Shown piece by piece: positions 26,168 through 35,221 of a stretch of 64,000 bases of DNA. The stretch is from the NCBI RefSeq assembly GCF_030348505.1, contig NZ_JAUCFJ010000002.1:3910001-3974000 (forward strand), written 5' to 3'. Source of the DNA: Lysinibacillus sp. G4S2. Its GTDB lineage: Bacteria > Bacillota > Bacilli > Bacillales_A > Planococcaceae. The notes below the pieces were generated by a model. That model ran no database searches and was not told where the DNA came from. It saw nothing but the letters and a program-made list of their open reading frames with translations. Position 1 is the stretch's first letter. Each line of letters starts with the position of its first letter. Position numbers and translations under genes: made by a program.

Positions 26168-26642
26168 TTTTACACACTGGAACGAAGAAGGTCGTCCTAA
26201 AATGGTCGACATTTCAGAAAAAACAAGCACAAATCGCACAGCCATCGCTCGTAGTACGATCACTTTATCCGATGAAGTCTATCAAGCTATCCAACAAGGA
26301 GTCATTAAAAAAGGCGACCCTACACATGTAGCACAAATTGCTGGGATTATGGGTGCTAAAAAAACTGCCGATATTATCCCAATGTGCCATCCGATTATGT
26401 TACAAGGGACAGATCTTCAATTTGACTATATAAAAGCAAAGGTTGGTTACGAGCTACACATTCAAGCTACTGTGAAATGTAGTGGTAAAACAGGTGTCGA
26501 AATGGAAGCACTAACTGCTGTATCCATTGCCGCACTGACTTTTTATGATATGTGTAAAGCCGTTGACAAATCTATGGTCATTAAAGAAACATACCTTGTT
26601 GAAAAAACAGGCGGAAAAAGTGGCACCTTTGTGCATAAATAA
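26160..26642 (+). CDS. moaC: Cyclic pyranopterin monophosphate synthase
   Basis: A 160-residue MoaC. Conserved signatures are [17 protein letters not shown]-like opening (here [11 protein letters not shown]), [16 protein letters not shown] and [20 protein letters not shown], with the catalytic lysine-aspartate pair in CKAVDKSM. It rearranges the MoaA product into cPMP. The ATG at 26160 is supported by GAAAGGA and by the conserved N-terminus; the longer in-frame opening at 26073 lies inside mobA. It ends the plus-strand operon, 10 bases before family-2 copy B. Confidence 0.95.
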   Translation: MSNFTHWNEEGRPKMVDISEKTSTNRTAIARSTITLSDEVYQAIQQGVIKKGDPTHVAQIAGIMGAKKTADIIPMCHPIMLQGTDLQFDYIKAKVGYELHIQATVKCSGKTGVEMEALTAVSIAALTFYDMCKAVDKSMVIKETYLVEKTGGKSGTFVHK

Positions 26643-26651
26643 ACATCAAAT

Positions 26652-26879
26652 CAATTTCGCCTTGGCGTAATTGCGTCCGGATTTTGAATTGTGCATGCAC
26701 AATTCATTCCTTTGAAAATCCGTGACACCCGCCGGAGGCTTTATCTTCATTCAGCAGGTGTCTTTTGTACCGAAAGCGTAGCGACAGGTACAGGTACTTG
26801 GACACCCACTGAAAAGGAACTCATACGCATCCATATCACCACATTCTAAGGCGGGAGTTTTCTGCTGAATGAAGATAAA
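26652..26879. repeat. Family-2 structured element, copy B (moaC/moaA convergent gap)
   Basis: It has the terminal hairpin CAATTTCGCC/GGCGTAATTG (one mismatch), the nested hairpin GGATTTT/AAAATCC enclosing GAATTGTG/CACAATTC, and a perfect 18-bp closing helix TTTATCTTCATTCAGCAG (26740-26757) with CTGCTGAATGAAGATAAA (26862-26879). A small GCGAAAGCGTAG-type module lies at about 26770-26787. This is the only copy not in front of a gene: it lies between the 3' ends of moaC and moaA. Confidence 0.85.
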
Positions 26880-26882
26880 ATC

Positions 26883-26907
26883 CGGCATTTTTATGCCGAT
26901 TTTTTTC
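26883..26907 (+). terminator. Terminator hairpin beside copy B
   Basis: CGGCAT, a T-rich loop and ATGCCG are followed by eight Ts. It would stop transcription leaving the moaC operon through copy B. Confidence 0.75.
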
Positions 26908-26952
26908 TGTTTTTTTACATAGCCAACCCAAAGTAATTCCTCTCTATTGCGT

Positions 26953-27969
26953 CTAACCACCGATGTGTGACATTTCAATTTTTGAGTTTTTTCTTTTTTT
27001 CATTGTCTGTTCATTTCGTTCATCCGAATAGCGATCTTTTCTATTTTCCCAAATAGTTGAAATGCATTGGGTGATGGCTTCATCATCTACTCCTGACCTT
27101 AATAATTCTCGTAGGTTCGTACCCTCTGTTGCGAATAAACAAGTATATAGTTTTCCTTCTGCAGAAATACGAGCACGCGAACAGGTTGAGCAAAAAGAAT
27201 CGGTTACAGATGATATCACACCAATTTCGCCCTGAGCATCTTGATATTGATAACGCGTCGCTACTTCCCCTTTATAATTTGGGTCAACAGGAAGCAAAGG
27301 AGAAAATTGATGAACTTGGTCAACGATTTCTTTCTTCGACACAACGTCATCTAGCCGCCAACCATTCGAATTACCGACATCCATATATTCAATATAACGA
27401 AGAATATGCTGTTTCTCTTTAAAAAATTGTGCCATCGAAACGATATCTTGTTCATTTTTTCCTTTTTGAACTACCATATTGATCTTTACTTGTAAGCCCG
27501 CTTCTGCAGCTTTTTCGATACCTTCTAGTACCGTTGTCACTTTTCCTCGATGGCCATTCATCTCAAAAAAACGTTCCTCATTTAATGAATCAAGGCTAAT
27601 AGATACTCGTGATAATCCTGCTTTTGCTAAATCAGTTGCATATTTTTTCAATAAAGTGCCATTAGTTGTTAAGGCAATTTCCTCTACTCCAACTATGCGG
27701 TGAATACGTTCAATTAGTTGTGGCAAATCACGACGTAGTAAAGGCTCACCACCCGTAATGCGTACTTTTTTCACACCTAATGAAACGAAAATCTTTACTA
27801 ATCGTTCGATTTCTTCAAAACTCAATACTTTATCGGACGGTAAAAAAGCATAATCTGGACCAAATACTTCTGCAGGCATGCAATATTGACAACGAAAATT
27901 ACAACGGTCTGTCACTGATATCCTTAAATCTCTTAATGGTCTGTGTAGTTGGTCTTGTAGATTAGTAAT
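26953..27969 (-). CDS. moaA: GTP 3',8-cyclase, apparently ATT-started
   Basis: MoaA, a radical-SAM enzyme. The first cluster motif CNFRCQYC lies in [17 protein letters not shown], the second cluster cysteines are in [12 protein letters not shown] and LYTCLFA, and the C-terminus ends in GG as usual. The first ordinary start is GTG at 27915, but that would remove the conserved [15 protein letters not shown] just before the motif. Codons back to an in-frame TGA contain no ATG, GTG or TTG. An ATT at 27969, 8 bases after AAAGGAGGA, gives a normal 338-residue protein, so I take it as the start. Family-2 copy C lies directly upstream. Confidence 0.9.
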   Translation of the reverse strand: MTNLQDQLHRPLRDLRISVTDRCNFRCQYCMPAEVFGPDYAFLPSDKVLSFEEIERLVKIFVSLGVKKVRITGGEPLLRRDLPQLIERIHRIVGVEEIALTTNGTLLKKYATDLAKAGLSRVSISLDSLNEERFFEMNGHRGKVTTVLEGIEKAAEAGLQVKINMVVQKGKNEQDIVSMAQFFKEKQHILRYIEYMDVGNSNGWRLDDVVSKKEIVDQVHQFSPLLPVDPNYKGEVATRYQYQDAQGEIGVISSVTDSFCSTCSRARISAEGKLYTCLFATEGTNLRELLRSGVDDEAITQCISTIWENRKDRYSDERNEQTMKKRKNSKIEMSHIGG

Positions 27970-27994
27970 TGTACTCTCCTCCTTTCATTTTGAT

Positions 27995-28155
27995 CAATTT
28001 CGCCTTGGCGTAATTGTGGCTGTCGCTGCGCTTTCGCACAGATAAACATTTGTTGCTGTCGCTGCGCTTTCGCTACAGAAAACAATCCGTGACATCTGCC
28101 GGAAGCTTTAATTTATTTCAGCGGATGTTTGGACCCTCACCGAAATAAATTAAAG
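27995..28155. repeat. Family-2 structured element, copy C (moaA leader)
   Basis: A shortened copy. It keeps the terminal hairpin CAATTTCGCC/GGCGTAATTG (27995-28016) and the core (CCGTGACATCTGCCGGAAGC). The closing helix is CTTTAATTTATTTC (28106-28119) with GAAATAAATTAAAG (28142-28155), again a different but complementary sequence. The second hairpin is replaced by a pair of GCTGTCGCTGCGCTTTCGC-type modules joined by AAACATTTGTTG. The far arm contains the fdhD stop codon. Confidence 0.8.
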
Positions 28156-28956
28156 TGATTCATTTGTAGGTAATTGAATGCGCTCTTTGTGTGTATAGAT
28201 GTTAAGTGAATTTTGACGAATAAAACCTACCGTCGTAATACCGAGTTGCTCTGCCAATTGCAATGCTAATTCTGTTGGAGCTGATTTAGACAGTACAATT
28301 TCACAGCCAATTTTCGACACTTTCAGTAAAATTTCCGAGGAAATCCGTCCGCTAAATACGATAATTTTATCTTGCATGCTAATGTTGTTTCGTAAGCAAT
28401 AGCCATAAATTTTATCTAGAGCATTATGGCGTCCAATATCCATTCGACTTAATACAATACCATTCACATCACAAAGCGCAGCATTATGAACACCACCCGT
28501 TTGTTTGAATACGTCAGCCGAATCTTGCATATCACGCATTAAACGAAAACAATCATCTGGAGTAATGCGCACATGAATACCTTCCATTTTTTTAGATACT
28601 AATGCATCATTAGCAAAAACAAAGCCTTGGCGACTCATGCCACAACAAGATGTAATGTATCGTTTATTTTGAATTTGTTGAAAGTAAGGATTCACATGCT
28701 TTGTTTTAACGTGTACAAAACCTTCTTTTTCTTGGTGCCAAATTTCTTCAATATCTTCGTAATTACGTATAATTCGCTCAGAAGCCAAATAGCCAATAAC
28801 CATCTCTTCTACATACTCAGGTGTGCAAACCATCGTCACAAATTCTTGCTGATTAATCTTCACTGTAACAGCGTATTCTGTGACAACGATATCTTCCATT
28901 TCTTTGATTTGATTACCTTCAACGCGTATTATTTCTCTTGCTACTGCTTTTTCCAT
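28150..28956 (-). CDS. fdhD: Formate dehydrogenase accessory sulfurtransferase
   Basis: A 268-residue FdhD. The sulfur-relay cysteines are in RYITSCCGMSRQGF (near 120), and the conserved QTGGVHNAALCD and DIGRHNALDKIYG motifs follow. FdhD transfers sulfur from a cysteine desulfurase to the molybdenum cofactor of formate dehydrogenase. The start has AAAGGGGATG. It follows the DUF2294 gene by 12 bases and ends inside the arm of family-2 copy C. Its target enzyme is encoded divergently from 29921. Confidence 0.95.
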   Translation of the reverse strand: MEKAVAREIIRVEGNQIKEMEDIVVTEYAVTVKINQQEFVTMVCTPEYVEEMVIGYLASERIIRNYEDIEEIWHQEKEGFVHVKTKHVNPYFQQIQNKRYITSCCGMSRQGFVFANDALVSKKMEGIHVRITPDDCFRLMRDMQDSADVFKQTGGVHNAALCDVNGIVLSRMDIGRHNALDKIYGYCLRNNISMQDKIIVFSGRISSEILLKVSKIGCEIVLSKSAPTELALQLAEQLGITTVGFIRQNSLNIYTHKERIQLPTNESL

Positions 28957-28968
28957 CTGGCATCCCCT

Positions 28969-29316
28969 TTATTCACTAATAGTATCTTCAAAAACAAATA
29001 CAGAAATAGCAAAATCTTCTTCAATTTTGATATCTGAAAATAAATGGAGTAACTTACTGCCCATCAATTCTTCCATGCCTTCCGGAGGTGATTTAGTATA
29101 CAAATCTTGAATCATCTTTGTACGTGCAGCATGAACCATTGTTAAACCTTCAGGTGTACTCGCAATAAATTTTTCTGTCGGTGTGATATTACCATATAAA
29201 GTTGACACAGCCATGTTCTCGACGAAAACAGTATGAATACGCTCTGGTCCTTTCCCAAATATATCTTTGCGTAGTTTTCGAATAATGTCGTTGAATTCAT
29301 GCACTTTTTTTGACAT
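28969..29316 (-). CDS. DUF2294 (MpsC-like) family protein
   Basis: A 115-residue protein of the DUF2294 family (PF10057), which some annotate as MpsC of a Na+-translocating system. It contains the conserved LRKDIFGKGPERIHTVFVEN and a MVHAARTKMIQDLY segment. The exact role is unknown. In Bacilli it is often beside formate dehydrogenase genes; here it heads an operon with fdhD. The ATG follows TGGGAG. Confidence 0.82.
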   Translation of the reverse strand: MSKKVHEFNDIIRKLRKDIFGKGPERIHTVFVENMAVSTLYGNITPTEKFIASTPEGLTMVHAARTKMIQDLYTKSPPEGMEELMGSKLLHLFSDIKIEEDFAISVFVFEDTISE

Positions 29317-29498
29317 TTTAATATTTCTCCCAACGTAATTAAACTTTTATATCTTATGTCATAGGGGTCACCCTTACAGTTTGTTAATAATATAGCAACT
29401 TGACAAAAAATTAAAGAGAAAATACCTGCTGATAAGTATTCACAATTGATAAAATTTATTATAATTATTGTCCATTTTTACTGAAAGGGCTATAATAA

Positions 29499-29576
29499 AT
29501 GATAACGCAAATGGAATTAAAGTATTTCGATTCTTATGTCATGGTTTTTTCAAATGAAGTTGAACTATTCGCATAG
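29499..29576 (+). CDS. Candidate 25-residue leader ORF upstream of the formate dehydrogenase operon
   Basis: ATG at 29499 has a good GAAAGGG site 9 bases upstream and opens a 25-codon frame (MITQMELKYFDSYVMVFSN then EVELFA) ending in TAG. A TTGATA-like box and AT-rich -10-like sequence (TTATAAT) lie just before. It is followed by a terminator-like hairpin at 29664. It could be a leader peptide, a small protein or chance. Confidence 0.3.
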   Translation: MITQMELKYFDSYVMVFSNEVELFA

Positions 29577-29663
29577 TGGGTTTTAATATTTGAATTCTAT
29601 TGTTATATTGAATAAAAAATAAAAGTAGATTGAGTTTTTAGCAAGGCCTGTTAAGAATTTTAT

Positions 29664-29718
29664 CCACCATGACAAATCAGCATGTAATATACGTGCCGTT
29701 TCATGGTGGTTTTTTTTA
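29664..29718 (+). terminator. Terminator/attenuator-like hairpin in the formate dehydrogenase leader
   Basis: CCACCATGA pairs with TCATGGTGG, with an inner GCATGT/ACGTGC hairpin, followed by nine Ts. No gene ends upstream on this strand, so it would terminate a leader transcript or small RNA about 200 bases before fdhF. It is the main feature of the 600-base gap between DUF2294 and fdhF, together with the small ORF at 29499. Confidence 0.7.
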
Positions 29719-29920
29719 TTTTTTGAGCAATAACAACACTGACACCTCGTAATAAAGGATTCTTCATCTACTATGGTGTAGAAATTTGATAAATCGGGAA
29801 ATAGAAGTATAACAAGACATCTTTAACTAAAATCATCAACTCAAAATTCTATTCCCGTTTTATCCTAAGTATTAACCTGTTGTCATATAAGTCATCTAAG
29901 AACAAAAGGAGGAAATCACC

Positions 29921-32854
29921 TTGACTAAAATTAACATTAATGGCGTACCGTATGATGTAGCAGAGGGAGCTACAATACTTGATACCATTAATCAAAATGG
30001 CATCGCCCATCCACAAATTTGTCATGTACCGTCTGTTGATCCTATCGAAACTTGTGATACATGTATCGTCGAAGTGAATGGACAATTAGTTCGCTCTTGT
30101 TCAACAAAAGCAGTAAACGGCATGGATATCCAACTTACTTCTGATAAAGCGAAAGCTGCACAAACAGAAGCGATGGATCGTTTACTAGAAAATCATTTAC
30201 TGTACTGCACAGTTTGTGATAATAACAACGGAAATTGTACATTACACAACACAGCAGAATTAATGGAAATTGAACATCAAAAATATCCTTATCAACCAAA
30301 AGTTGAACCTCACGAAGTAGACATGTCGCACCCATTTTATCGATACGATCCAAACCAATGTATCGCATGTGGACAATGTGTAGAGGTTTGTCAAAACTTA
30401 CAAGTTAACGAAACATTATCTCTTGACTGGGAAGCTGAAAGACCAAAAGTAATTTGGGATGAAGGCGTTGCCATTAACGATTCTTCATGTGTAGGCTGTG
30501 GGCAATGTGTTACCGTTTGTCCATGTAATGCATTAATGGAAAAATCAATGCTTGGTGAAGCTGGTTTTATGACTGGGCTTAAGCAAGAAACATTAGATCC
30601 GATGATTAGTTTAATTAAAGAAGTCGAGCCTGGCTATAGCGGTATCTTTGCTGTTTCTGAAGTCGAAGCTGCTATGCGTAGTAAACGTACGAAGAAAACA
30701 AAAACAGTTTGTACTTTCTGTGGAGTAGGTTGTTCGTTCGAAGTTTGGACAAAAGACCGCAAAATTTTAAAAGTGCAACCTTCTGAAGGTCCTGTAAATG
30801 CTATTTCTACTTGTGTAAAAGGAAAATTCGGTTGGGACTTCATCAACTCTGAAGAACGAATTACAAAACCATTAATTCGTAAAAATGATGCATTTGTTGA
30901 ATCTTCATGGGATGAAGCTCTTGACTTAATTGTTACTAAACTAGGTGGCATTCAAAAAGAACACGGTTCTGGTTCTGTCGGCTTTATTTCTTCTTCAAAA
31001 ATTACAAACGAAGAAAACTACTTAATTCAAAAAATGGCACGTCAATTATTCGAAACAAACGACGTTGATAACTGCTCACGCTATTGTCAATCTCCAGCTA
31101 CAGATGGCCTACTACGCACAGTTGGTATAGGTGGCGACGCTGGAACGATCAAAGATATCGCAAAAGCTGGCCTTGTTATTATTGTTGGGGCAAACCCTGC
31201 AGAAGGTCACCCTGTTTTAGCTACTCGTGTAAAACGTGCCCATAAGTTACACGGTCAAAAATTAATTGTTGCCGACGTTCGTAAACATGAAATGGCTGAG
31301 CGTTCTGATATTTTCATGCGCCCAAAACAAGGAACAGACCAAGTATGGTTAATGGCCGTTACAAAATATATGATCGATCAAGGTTGGCATGATGAAGCCT
31401 TCATTAAAGAGAACGTGCACTTCTTTGATGATTTTAAAGATGTACTTGAAACATACACACTAGAATATGCAGAAAAAGAAACGGGCATTTCAAAAGAAAC
31501 GTTGATAAATGTTGCTGAAATGATTCGTGATGCTGACGGTACATGTGTACTTTGGGGTATGGGTGTTACACAAAATACAGGTGGCTCCTATACATCAGCT
31601 GCAATTTCTAACCTACTTCTAGCTACTGGTAACTATCGTCGTCCAGGTGCAGGTGCCTACCCTCTTCGTGGTCACAACAATGTTCAAGGTGCTTGTGATA
31701 TGGGGACACTACCAAATCTATTACCAGGTAATCAAAAAGTAATAGACGACGAAGCACGTAAGAAATTTGAAGAAGCATATGGTGTGAAAATTAAACCTGA
31801 ACCAGGTCGTACGAATATGGCAATGTTAGATGCTATCATGGAAGGTAAAATGAAAGCAATGTATTTAGTTGGCGAAGATATGGCACTTGTAGATTGCGAT
31901 GCTAACCATGTAGATAAAGTACTTTCACAATTAGACTTCTTTGTTGTACAAGATTGCTTCCTTTCACGTACAGCACAATATGCGGATGTTATTTTACCAG
32001 CAGCACCTTCTCTTGAAAAAGAAGGTACTTTCACGAATACAGAGCGTCGTGTACAACGACTATATCAAGTATTACCAACACTAGGTGAATCAAAAGCCGA
32101 TTGGGAAATCCTTCAATTAGTAGCACGTCGCCTAGGTGCTGACTGGAATTACAGTCACCCAAGTGAAATCTTTGCTGAAATGGCTAGTCTTGCTCCATTC
32201 TTCTCGCAAGCGAACTATGATGTATTAGAAAATTGGGGTAGCTTCTGTTGGGGTAGCCATGATGGTAAAGACACACCTTTACTATATGAGGATGGCTTTA
32301 ACTTCCCTGACAAAAAAGCTCGTTTTGCTTTAAATGATTGGATCAGACCGGTTGAATATGAAGCGCAATATGATTGCCATATTAACAACGGTCGTATGCT
32401 TGAACACTTCCATGAAGGTAATATGACAAATAAATCAAAAGGTATTCAATCGAAAGTACCTGAAATTTTTGTTGAAGTATCACCTGAACTTGCAAAAGAA
32501 CGCGGCATTGAAGATGGAGCTCTTCTTCGTTTAGTGTCTCCTCAGGGTGCATTAAAATTAAATGCCCTAGTGACAGATCGCGTACAAGGAAATGAACTAT
32601 TCTTACCAATGAACTCTGTTAGCAAAGATTCAGCGATTAATTTCTTAACGGGTCAAGCTGGAGACATCAATACATCGACACCGGCGTATAAACAAACAAA
32701 AGTACGCGTTGAAGTATTGAAACAAAAAGGAAAATCGCCACTTCCTAGAACAAACCCGCGTTATAAAAAACGTCATCCACAAAATGGTGTTGAGGTACAA
32801 CGTAAATGGAATCGTCCTGGCTACGTTCACTTAACAACTAACGAAAGGGAGTGA
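29921..32854 (+). CDS. fdhF: Formate dehydrogenase alpha subunit (molybdenum, Cys-type)
   Basis: A 977-residue NuoG/FdhF-like protein. In order: a plant-ferredoxin-type 2Fe-2S domain (cysteines in CHVPSVDPIETCDTC and RSCST, residues 28-80), a NuoG-type Cys/His region, two 4Fe-4S motifs (CIACGQCVEVCQ near 147, CVGCGQCVTVCPC near 191), then the catalytic subunit with its own 4Fe-4S site (CTFCGVGC) and molybdopterin domains. The metal-ligand position is Cys (NCSRYCQSPATDGL), not selenocysteine. It oxidises formate to CO2. The start is TTG with GGAGGAAAT before it. It resembles B. subtilis YrhE and heads an operon with DUF1641 and Mrp genes. Confidence 0.94.
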   Translation: MTKININGVPYDVAEGATILDTINQNGIAHPQICHVPSVDPIETCDTCIVEVNGQLVRSCSTKAVNGMDIQLTSDKAKAAQTEAMDRLLENHLLYCTVCDNNNGNCTLHNTAELMEIEHQKYPYQPKVEPHEVDMSHPFYRYDPNQCIACGQCVEVCQNLQVNETLSLDWEAERPKVIWDEGVAINDSSCVGCGQCVTVCPCNALMEKSMLGEAGFMTGLKQETLDPMISLIKEVEPGYSGIFAVSEVEAAMRSKRTKKTKTVCTFCGVGCSFEVWTKDRKILKVQPSEGPVNAISTCVKGKFGWDFINSEERITKPLIRKNDAFVESSWDEALDLIVTKLGGIQKEHGSGSVGFISSSKITNEENYLIQKMARQLFETNDVDNCSRYCQSPATDGLLRTVGIGGDAGTIKDIAKAGLVIIVGANPAEGHPVLATRVKRAHKLHGQKLIVADVRKHEMAERSDIFMRPKQGTDQVWLMAVTKYMIDQGWHDEAFIKENVHFFDDFKDVLETYTLEYAEKETGISKETLINVAEMIRDADGTCVLWGMGVTQNTGGSYTSAAISNLLLATGNYRRPGAGAYPLRGHNNVQGACDMGTLPNLLPGNQKVIDDEARKKFEEAYGVKIKPEPGRTNMAMLDAIMEGKMKAMYLVGEDMALVDCDANHVDKVLSQLDFFVVQDCFLSRTAQYADVILPAAPSLEKEGTFTNTERRVQRLYQVLPTLGESKADWEILQLVARRLGADWNYSHPSEIFAEMASLAPFFSQANYDVLENWGSFCWGSHDGKDTPLLYEDGFNFPDKKARFALNDWIRPVEYEAQYDCHINNGRMLEHFHEGNMTNKSKGIQSKVPEIFVEVSPELAKERGIEDGALLRLVSPQGALKLNALVTDRVQGNELFLPMNSVSKDSAINFLTGQAGDINTSTPAYKQTKVRVEVLKQKGKSPLPRTNPRYKKRHPQNGVEVQRKWNRPGYVHLTTNERE

Positions 32855-32858
32855 TTTC

Positions 32859-33335
32859 ATGGCTGCACCAATTACGACAATTCAAAAAGCGCAAAAAACA
32901 GAAGAACAACTAAAGGAAGAAAAGTTAGAGAATTTAAAGGAACTTCTTTCTGAGAATGAAGAAATGGTTAACCAGGTCTTTACGATCATGGCAGAATTAA
33001 ATGATATTGGAGCACTAGAAGCAGCTACGAAACTACTTGAAGCAAAAGAAGATGTTGCCCATATTGCACTTGGTCAATTAACTCGCAAGCCTGTTACAAA
33101 TATCATCAACAACTTAATGGGTGTTGCGGGCGCATTAACCGAACTGAATCCAGAAACAACAACAAAGCTTATTGAAAGCTTAAATGTTGGCTTAGATGAA
33201 GCGAACAAAGCCGTTGAATCTGATGAAAAAGTTAGTGCCTTCAAGTTGTTAAAAATGTTAAACGATCCTGATGTTAATCGTGCTGTAAATTTTGGCGTTC
33301 ACTTCTTAAAAGGGCTTGGCAAAGGCCTAAAATAG
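32859..33335 (+). CDS. DUF1641 protein (YrhD-like), formate dehydrogenase partner
   Basis: A 158-residue, mostly helical protein of the DUF1641 family, like B. subtilis YrhD encoded beside YrhE. It starts 4 bases after the fdhF stop codon, and an amphipathic opening (KAQKTEEQLKEEKLENLKEL) precedes repeated helices. Proteins of this family accompany Bacillus-type formate dehydrogenases and are thought to be a small subunit; no cofactor motif is visible. Confidence 0.88.
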   Translation: MAAPITTIQKAQKTEEQLKEEKLENLKELLSENEEMVNQVFTIMAELNDIGALEAATKLLEAKEDVAHIALGQLTRKPVTNIINNLMGVAGALTELNPETTTKLIESLNVGLDEANKAVESDEKVSAFKLLKMLNDPDVNRAVNFGVHFLKGLGKGLK

Positions 33336-33350
33336 GAGGATGGTTTCTTT

Positions 33351-34394
33351 ATGCTAACGAACGAGCACATTTTAAAAACTTTGCAGAAAATTGATGACCC
33401 AGAGCTTCATAAAAGCATCGTTGACTTGAATATGGTACGTAATATTCAAGTTAACGGTACGGATATCTCACTTGATATTGTCTTGACTATTCAAGGTTGT
33501 CCTTTAAAAGCTAAAATTCAACAAGATGTTGAAGAAGCGTTAAAAGCTATCGGTGCATCAAAAGTCTCCATCACATTTGGTGCTATGACAGATGACGAAC
33601 GTCGTAGTTTAACAGCTTCTTTAAAATCACAAAATGCTACGGATAAAGGTATGCCTAAAATGCTTCTACCCGATTCTGGTGTCAAATTTATTGCAGTTAC
33701 TAGTGGTAAAGGGGGCGTCGGTAAGTCTACTGTGACGATTAACTTAGCAGTATCCCTTGCCCGTCTTGGCAAACGTGTAGGTATTTTAGACGCCGACATA
33801 TATGGATTTAGTATTCCTGCCATGATGAAGATTCATCAAAAACCAACGATGCTTGACCAAACAGCTATTCCTGTTGTTAGTCATGGTGTAAAAATCATGT
33901 CGATGGGCTTTTTCACAAACGAAAACCAGCCTGTTATGTGGCGTGGTCCAATGCTGAACAAATGGATTCGCAACTTCCTTGTCAATACACATTGGGATGA
34001 ACTAGATTATCTCCTTATAGATTTACCACCTGGTACAGGAGATGTAGCCATTGATATGGCGGCAATGATTCCACAAGCACAAGAAATTATTGTCACAACA
34101 CCGCACCTTGCAGCTTCCCATGTTGCTTCTCGTGCAGGTCTAATGGCTCAACATACGAAACACTCGATTCTTGGTGTTGTTGAAAACATGGCTTACTTTG
34201 AAAATGCGAATGGTGAAAAGAACTATCTATTCGGTCAAGGTGGCGCCGAAAAATTGGCAGATGAGCTTCAAACAAGTATCATTGCTCAAGTTCCATTTGC
34301 GCAACCTGAGGAAAATACAGGTTCTTCCGTATACGACGAAGACTCTATTATCGGAGAAGTATTTACACACCTTGCAGAAGATATTATTTTTTAA
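33351..34394 (+). CDS. Mrp/NBP35-type Fe-S cluster carrier ATPase
   Basis: A 347-residue protein with an N-terminal DUF59/MIP18 domain (about 1-90, NGTDISLDIVLTIQGCPLK) and a C-terminal P-loop ATPase with the deviant Walker A GKGGVGKST (near 122). The Mrp/ApbC family scaffolds and delivers Fe-S clusters; B. subtilis SalA is a relative. It lies 15 bases after the DUF1641 gene, ahead of a strong terminator, so it is the third gene of the formate dehydrogenase operon and may supply that enzyme's several clusters. The usual CxxC near the ATPase C-terminus is absent. Confidence 0.88.
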   Translation: MLTNEHILKTLQKIDDPELHKSIVDLNMVRNIQVNGTDISLDIVLTIQGCPLKAKIQQDVEEALKAIGASKVSITFGAMTDDERRSLTASLKSQNATDKGMPKMLLPDSGVKFIAVTSGKGGVGKSTVTINLAVSLARLGKRVGILDADIYGFSIPAMMKIHQKPTMLDQTAIPVVSHGVKIMSMGFFTNENQPVMWRGPMLNKWIRNFLVNTHWDELDYLLIDLPPGTGDVAIDMAAMIPQAQEIIVTTPHLAASHVASRAGLMAQHTKHSILGVVENMAYFENANGEKNYLFGQGGAEKLADELQTSIIAQVPFAQPEENTGSSVYDEDSIIGEVFTHLAEDIIF

Positions 34395-34405
34395 TAAAAC
34401 AATAA

Positions 34406-34445
34406 AAACCCTTGCCTCGTTCTTACACGAGACAAGGGTTATTTT
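34406..34445 (+). terminator. Terminator of the formate dehydrogenase operon
   Basis: AACCCTTGCCTCGT and ACGAGACAAGGGTT form a near-perfect stem followed by ATTTTA. Confidence 0.88.
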
Positions 34446-34487
34446 AGTGTAGTAAGGTTCTGACGAAACACTCCCCTACTATTTAGT

Positions 34488-34787
34488 TCAATAACCAGCC
34501 TTTTTTAAAACCTGCATAAAATAAAAACGATACGTATTTTTAACGAAAGAATCTAAAGGTAGCCCAACATTTAATTGATACTTTGTAAAAATAAAATAAA
34601 AACGCTTATCCCATTTTAAACGCAATAATTCTCCAGCATCTTCACCGTATTTCTCTGTAAATTCCTCAATTAAAGGTTCAATCATATAGTAGCAATAGTC
34701 CTTTAAGTTTGCGAGGGCTTCTATATCTTTGTCCTTTTGAAAACGCGTAATCCAATCTTCTAATTGTTCGTTCATTGTAAAATCCAT
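34488..34787 (-). CDS. Small helical protein of unknown function
   Basis: A 99-residue, strongly helical, Tyr- and Phe-rich protein (WDKRFYFIFTKYQLNVGLP, then FVKNTYRFYFMQVL). The pattern is vaguely like sigma-factor region 2 helices, but I would not assign it. The frame opens at ATG 34787; the ATG at 34775 has a better spaced GAGATGG and may be the real start. It is a single gene facing the formate dehydrogenase terminator. Confidence 0.6.
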   Translation of the reverse strand: MDFTMNEQLEDWITRFQKDKDIEALANLKDYCYYMIEPLIEEFTEKYGEDAGELLRLKWDKRFYFIFTKYQLNVGLPLDSFVKNTYRFYFMQVLKKAGY

Positions 34788-35221
34788 CTCTCTTTATATT
34801 GAGTTTCTTCCTATTATATTATAACTCTTTTTATAAGCTTTCGTTTCTTAAATATTTTGTTTTGGGTTGATAAAATAATAAGCTTTATACCTATTCAATA
34901 TGTAAGATGCTCACATAATGAATAATAGTTTGTATCCCCTTTATAATCGATCAAATACGTTCTTATAGTATGACTACGATGAACACTTATGATCATTTAT
35001 TGGAAGAAACTATTTAAAGAGCGAGTACTTATGTAAAAAACTTTTCATCATTGGGTTAGGAGTCCGAAAACTCATGAAAGTTTTATTGTTATGTCAAAAA
35101 GTCAAATAGATTTTTGAATATCAAAATAGCTAATAATATGAAGTGTTAATAAGGATTTTTTTACTACGAAAGTTGAGTTATAATAAAAAGGTTATAGACT
35201 TTTAATAGAAGGAGTAATTAC
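34788..35221. other. Gene-free AT-rich spacer
   Basis: No open frame, repeat or convincing hairpin is seen in these 434 bases. The last 60 bases contain the likely promoter (GTTGAGTTATAATAAAAAGG) and the GAAGGAG site of the following TPR gene. Confidence 0.5.

Noticed and set aside
26751-26978. 75-residue minus-strand frame across family-2 copy B
   Set aside because: It overlaps the end of moaA and consists of repeat sequence; similar frames in copy D (49779-49985) change with the repeat and look spurious.
29849-32830. Several antisense open frames within the formate dehydrogenase gene
   Set aside because: They lack ribosome sites and lie wholly opposite a strongly conserved gene.
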